DNA of 17,430 nucleotides from Dysgonamonadaceae bacterium (GTDB lineage: Bacteria; Bacteroidota; Bacteroidia; Bacteroidales; Azobacteroidaceae): contig JAISKG010000215.1 in assembly GCA_031261015.1 (NCBI GenBank), positions 1 to 17,430 of the forward strand, given 5' to 3'. Made by a program: the position numbers and the translations under genes. Below, one piece after another: positions 14,205 to 17,430 of the stretch. How positions within the stretch are numbered: position 1 is the first letter of the stretch; every line of letters begins with the position of its first letter. The notes beneath the pieces are model-generated. The model made no database searches. It had not been told where the DNA came from and saw only the letters and a list, made by a program, of their open reading frames with translations.

Positions 14205-17165
14205 ATGAGAAGCTTTGGTAGTCTGTTCCTGTTCTTCTTTTTTTGTACGGCATCTCTTTTTGGGCAAAAAACGAATACATTAACCGGAATCTTGTTGGAT
14301 AAAGCTGATAATGAACCCATTATTGCAGCAAGTGTTGAACTCTTAACTGCCAAAGACAGCGCGTTTGTCGCCGGCGATATCAGCGACAGCCGCGGCAGTT
14401 TTAGCTTCAAAAAACCGTCCCAAGGCCGTTATGTAATCAAAGTAACTTATTTGGGTTATCTTACTTTAAAACAATCTATTACGATCGATGGCGCCGGAAA
14501 TTCCGTTAATCTCGGAAAAATATACATGCAAACCAATGATATTTTGTTGAAAGAAGCTGTCGTCGAAGGCAAACGCCCGGAAGTGATCGTTAAAAACGAT
14601 ACGATCGAATACGACGCTGCTTCGTATAAAACCAGCGAAAATGCTGTAGTAGAAGATCTTCTGAAAAAATTGCCTGGTGTGGAAGTGGATAAGGACGGGA
14701 AAATAACCGTCAACGGAAAAGAAATCAAAAAATTTATGGTGGACGGCAAAGAATTTTTCTCCGACGATCCGCAAGTAGCTTCCAAAAACTTGCCGGCAGC
14801 GATGGTCGAAAAATTGCAAGTCGTTGATCAAAAATCGGATATGGCACGAATGACCGGATTTGACGACGGACAGGAAGAAACCATCATCAATATCACCATT
14901 CGTCCGGGAATGAAACAGGGAACGATGGGCAATGCGCTGGCCGGCGGAGGCTCCGACTTGACTGCTGACCCTGATTTGCGTTATCAAGCAGCGGCTTTCG
15001 TGAATCACATGAAGGATAGCGACCGCTACACTTTAATTATCGGCTCGAATAACAATAATAACATGGGCGCAGCCGATTTGGGCGCCAACTCGTTCGGAAA
15101 CATGCGGATGCGGCGCGGCGGCGGAGGTGGCGGCGGAATCGCAACTACCGACAATTTCATGTTTAGCCTGAACAAAGCATTATCAAAGACTTGGACGTTG
15201 AACAGCGACATCCGTTACACAGGCTCCGATCGTCTTTCTCTCTCAAACGTCGAGGAATATACCACGCTTCTGGGCAATCAGTCGCAGTTGGATAAAACGA
15301 AAACCACTACGGATTATCTTTCGCGCAGCCTTGCGGCGAATTTCAAATTGGACTGGAAACCCGATAAATTCAACCTTTTGACTTTCCGCCCGACCGTACA
15401 ATATAATATGAGTCGTAGCGACGAAACGGAATTTGCCGGCCGCTGGAACTATGCCACGATGGATTCGATTTTCAAATCCGATTCCAAATCCGACAATCAC
15501 GGGCAAGGCTTCAATTTCGGAGGAACTTTGGATTATTCCCATCAATTCGCAAAGGAAGGCCGAGTGTTCAGTATCAGCGCAAAAACGACTTACAATACCA
15601 GTAATGCTTACGAAAACGCAATGACTCATATTGATAAATTTGTCGAAAGTCCGGGTCTTCCCAACAGTTTGAATCAACGCAACGAAAACGATAATCGTTC
15701 CGGCCAATACAAGGCGACTGTGTCGTGGGTCGAACCTTTGGGCAAAAATTATTTTATGCAAGCCCTTTACCGCATATCTTATTACGATACCAAAAGCATC
15801 AACAGCACTTACAATCTCTGGAATCAATTGTGGGGAGATGATCAGGATTTGATGTTTTCCTTAGCCGCCGATTCGGCCTACTTGGTCCCGAATTTGAGCC
15901 GCAGCACCGAGCGCAATGTGTTGGAACAACGCGCTGGCCTCAGCCTCAAGAGCGTACACGCGAAATACAATTACACCGTCGGACTGAATCTCGATCCTTC
16001 ACGCTCCACCAATATCACGTATCAGCCTTCGGAATCTCAAGTGCAATTATTATCTTTTTTATATGATAAACGGTTGCCGAATGTGATGGGCGACCTTCCG
16101 GTTGATACCGTGAAACAAGATGTAGTGAATGTTTCGCCGGTTGTGAATTTTGTTTATAATTTCGGAACGCGCACTAACTTACGCGTGGATTACGAAGGCG
16201 AAACCAATCAACCTTCGGCCACTCAATTGCGCGATTATACCGATATGAGCCGTCCGACGAATTGGATGAAAGGAAATCCCAACTTGAAACCTGGATATTC
16301 CAACTCCCTGCGTGTCAGATATAGTAAATATGTTCAAGATACTCAATTGATGTACAACCTCGGCTTGAATGCAAATTGGATGCTCAACGACATCACATCA
16401 GTTACTCAAATGGTTGACACCGTCATTCGCCAAACGACTTACGAAAACGTCAACGGCAACTGGAATGCGCAATTGCGAGGAATGTTCTCGATGCCTTTGC
16501 GGAATAAACGTTTTACTATCAGCAGTTTTGCTATGACGCGGTATCAAAATCTCAATAGTTATCTATTGGAGGATGAACAGACATTGAAAAATACGATGAA
16601 AAATTTTTCCATTCGCGACAATTCTTCCATTAATTACCGTTCCGATTTGTTCGATGTCGGGTTGAATGTTTCGATGAATTACAGCAACGTCAATTATTCC
16701 GTGCAACCGGAAAACAATCAGCGAACGCTGAGTTGGGGAATCGGCGGCAACACTGCTTGGTATCTCCCGCACAATTTAGTCCTCGAAAGCGACATTACTT
16801 GGACGAAACGTAGCGGTTTCGCCGGTGGATTCAATTTACCGGAAACCATCTGGAACTTCGCAGCAACCAAGCAATTATTCAATAAAAAAATTGGTACCGG
16901 CTCGTTGAAATTGCAAATTTTCGATCTTTTGCAAGACCGGAAAAACATTACTTCCTCGGCGACGACCAACGGTTACCGTACGACGGAAGTTAATGCCATC
17001 TCCAGCTATTTCATGCTGAGTTTCATTTATAAATTCACGGTTTTCCCGAAAGGCAGTTCGGCAACCGAAGAAGATATGCGCAGCAATAATCAATGGAATA
17101 GACCCGACGGCCGTCCCGGACCTCCTCCAAGTGGACCTCCTCCCGGCGGCGCTCCTCCGATGTAA
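14205..17165 (+). CDS. Outer-membrane beta-barrel family protein (TonB-receptor-like)
   Basis: This is a 986-residue outer-membrane protein with a signal peptide (MRSFGSLFLFFFFCTASLFGQ). It continues with a carboxypeptidase-regulatory-like beta-sandwich (about 24-110: LTGILLDKADNEPIIAASVEL, YLGYLTLKQSITI) and a plug domain (about 115-240) with NAVVEDLLKKLPGVEVDKDG and FMVDGKEFFSDDP. The remainder is a large barrel of the OMP_b-brl_3 type. A glycine run (MRMRRGGGGGGG, near residue 305) and a proline-glycine tail (PGPPPSGPPPGGAPPM) extend beyond the last strand SYFMLSFIYKFTVF. This family is common in Bacteroidota; substrates and TonB dependence are mostly unknown. The start is fixed by the promoter and signal peptide; an in-frame extension to 13902 is antisense to the neighbouring gene. 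It appears monocistronic, followed by a hairpin terminator. Confidence 0.92.
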   Translation: MRSFGSLFLFFFFCTASLFGQKTNTLTGILLDKADNEPIIAASVELLTAKDSAFVAGDISDSRGSFSFKKPSQGRYVIKVTYLGYLTLKQSITIDGAGNSVNLGKIYMQTNDILLKEAVVEGKRPEVIVKNDTIEYDAASYKTSENAVVEDLLKKLPGVEVDKDGKITVNGKEIKKFMVDGKEFFSDDPQVASKNLPAAMVEKLQVVDQKSDMARMTGFDDGQEETIINITIRPGMKQGTMGNALAGGGSDLTADPDLRYQAAAFVNHMKDSDRYTLIIGSNNNNNMGAADLGANSFGNMRMRRGGGGGGGIATTDNFMFSLNKALSKTWTLNSDIRYTGSDRLSLSNVEEYTTLLGNQSQLDKTKTTTDYLSRSLAANFKLDWKPDKFNLLTFRPTVQYNMSRSDETEFAGRWNYATMDSIFKSDSKSDNHGQGFNFGGTLDYSHQFAKEGRVFSISAKTTYNTSNAYENAMTHIDKFVESPGLPNSLNQRNENDNRSGQYKATVSWVEPLGKNYFMQALYRISYYDTKSINSTYNLWNQLWGDDQDLMFSLAADSAYLVPNLSRSTERNVLEQRAGLSLKSVHAKYNYTVGLNLDPSRSTNITYQPSESQVQLLSFLYDKRLPNVMGDLPVDTVKQDVVNVSPVVNFVYNFGTRTNLRVDYEGETNQPSATQLRDYTDMSRPTNWMKGNPNLKPGYSNSLRVRYSKYVQDTQLMYNLGLNANWMLNDITSVTQMVDTVIRQTTYENVNGNWNAQLRGMFSMPLRNKRFTISSFAMTRYQNLNSYLLEDEQTLKNTMKNFSIRDNSSINYRSDLFDVGLNVSMNYSNVNYSVQPENNQRTLSWGIGGNTAWYLPHNLVLESDITWTKRSGFAGGFNLPETIWNFAATKQLFNKKIGTGSLKLQIFDLLQDRKNITSSATTNGYRTTEVNAISSYFMLSFIYKFTVFPKGSSATEEDMRSNNQWNRPDGRPGPPPSGPPPGGAPPM

Positions 17166-17170
17166 TGGAT

Positions 17171-17213
17171 GGATTGCTTCGAGCAATAGCCCGAAGCAAT
17201 CCAAAAAATTTTT
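17171..17213 (+). terminator. Terminator of the beta-barrel gene
   Basis: GGATTGCTTCG (17171-17181) pairs with CGAAGCAATCC (17192-17202), an 11-bp perfect stem that can continue past an A-C mismatch with a GC pair around AATA. It is followed by AAAAAA and then five T residues. It begins 5 bases after the stop codon. Confidence 0.78.
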
Positions 17214-17232
17214 ATTTGTCTATAAATTAATG

Positions 17233-17240
17233 TATTTTTG
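17233..17240 (+). promoter_or_regulatory. -7 promoter element close to the cardiolipin synthase start
   Basis: TATTTTTG matches TAnnTTTG but ends only 5 bases before the ATG at 17246, so the message would be leaderless or nearly so. A TTTG at 17215-17218 is too close (14 bases) to be an ideal -33 element. Confidence 0.45.
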
Positions 17241-17245
17241 CGGTG

Positions 17246-17430
17246 ATGAATCTCGCTGCAATCATAAGGCTAACAGGAGAAATCGTTTATTTCGCGATTG
17301 TCTTGATCATTATGCGGAAAATCGTGTTACAAAACCGTAATCCACTCAAGACCTTGTCGTGGATTTTGCTGCTTTCGTTACTTCCTCTGTTAGGTATTGT
17401 CATTTATTATGTTTTCGGACAAGATGCCCG
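17246..17430 (+). CDS. cls: Cardiolipin synthase, N-terminal part (cut by window edge)
   Basis: The frame runs from ATG at 17246 off the right edge (61 complete codons). The N-terminus holds two membrane segments: LTGEIVYFAIVLIIM (about 9-23) and TLSWILLLSLLPLLGIVIYYV (about 36-56). It ends FGQDAR. The pattern NRNPLKTLSWILLLSLLPLLG followed by IVIYYVFGQ is the PLDc_N (phospholipase D nuclease N-terminal) segment of bacterial cardiolipin synthases, which make cardiolipin from phosphatidylglycerol at the inner membrane. The two HKD catalytic motifs lie beyond the window. A GTG at 17243 is an alternative start one codon upstream; an in-frame TAA at 17228 bars anything longer. Confidence 0.88.
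   Translation, partial: MNLAAIIRLTGEIVYFAIVLIIMRKIVLQNRNPLKTLSWILLLSLLPLLGIVIYYVFGQDA

Overview
The window comes from the chromosome of a member of Bacteroidota, most likely order Bacteroidales. Evidence: SusC-like TonB-dependent receptors, a DUF4249 lipoprotein, a large secreted protein with an IgGFc-binding-like N-terminus and a type IX secretion (T9SS) sorting domain, few Shine-Dalgarno sites, and repeated -7 promoter elements of the form TAnnTTTG, several with a TTG about 19-20 bases upstream. I cannot name genus or species.

Layout. (1) 1-2573, plus: an operon of a TonB-dependent receptor 3' end, a DUF4249 lipoprotein and a DUF1343/NamZ exo-muramidase, with 3-base gaps; it looks like an envelope uptake system, perhaps for peptidoglycan fragments. 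(2) 2556-5271, minus: a lone AAA ATPase, a DUF2795 small protein, a PduO-type cobalamin adenosyltransferase and a methyltransferase-like protein whose 3' end overprints the start of the adenosyltransferase by 95 bases. (3) 5374-6297, plus: an Rpn/PD-(D/E)XK nuclease family gene, divergent from the methyltransferase. (4) 6298-6788: a 490-base non-genic interval, the most unusual stretch here. It holds a near-consensus promoter, an (AG)15 microsatellite, a 26-base perfect purine-pyrimidine alternation, an intrinsic-terminator-like hairpin and a branched palindrome. (5) 6789-10782, plus: the 1212-residue IgGFc-like/T9SS surface protein and a small protein with a signal peptide and a C-terminal PVG-hydrophobic-basic tail. 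(6) 10964-13685: valyl-tRNA synthetase, carrying a 7-bp tandem repeat inside its coding sequence, then a convergent tRNA-Thr(CGT). (7) 13693-17165: a small acidic hypothetical protein (minus) divergent from a large outer-membrane beta-barrel protein (plus). (8) 17246-end: the 5' end of a cardiolipin synthase.

The region is a mix of housekeeping genes (ValRS, tRNA-Thr, cobalamin adenosyltransferase, cardiolipin synthase) and envelope or secreted accessory genes. The best candidates for undescribed biology are the repeat- and structure-rich leader of the T9SS surface protein, the overprinted methyltransferase/adenosyltransferase pair, and the short tandem repeat embedded in valS. None of these could be checked computationally here; they rest on reading the sequence.
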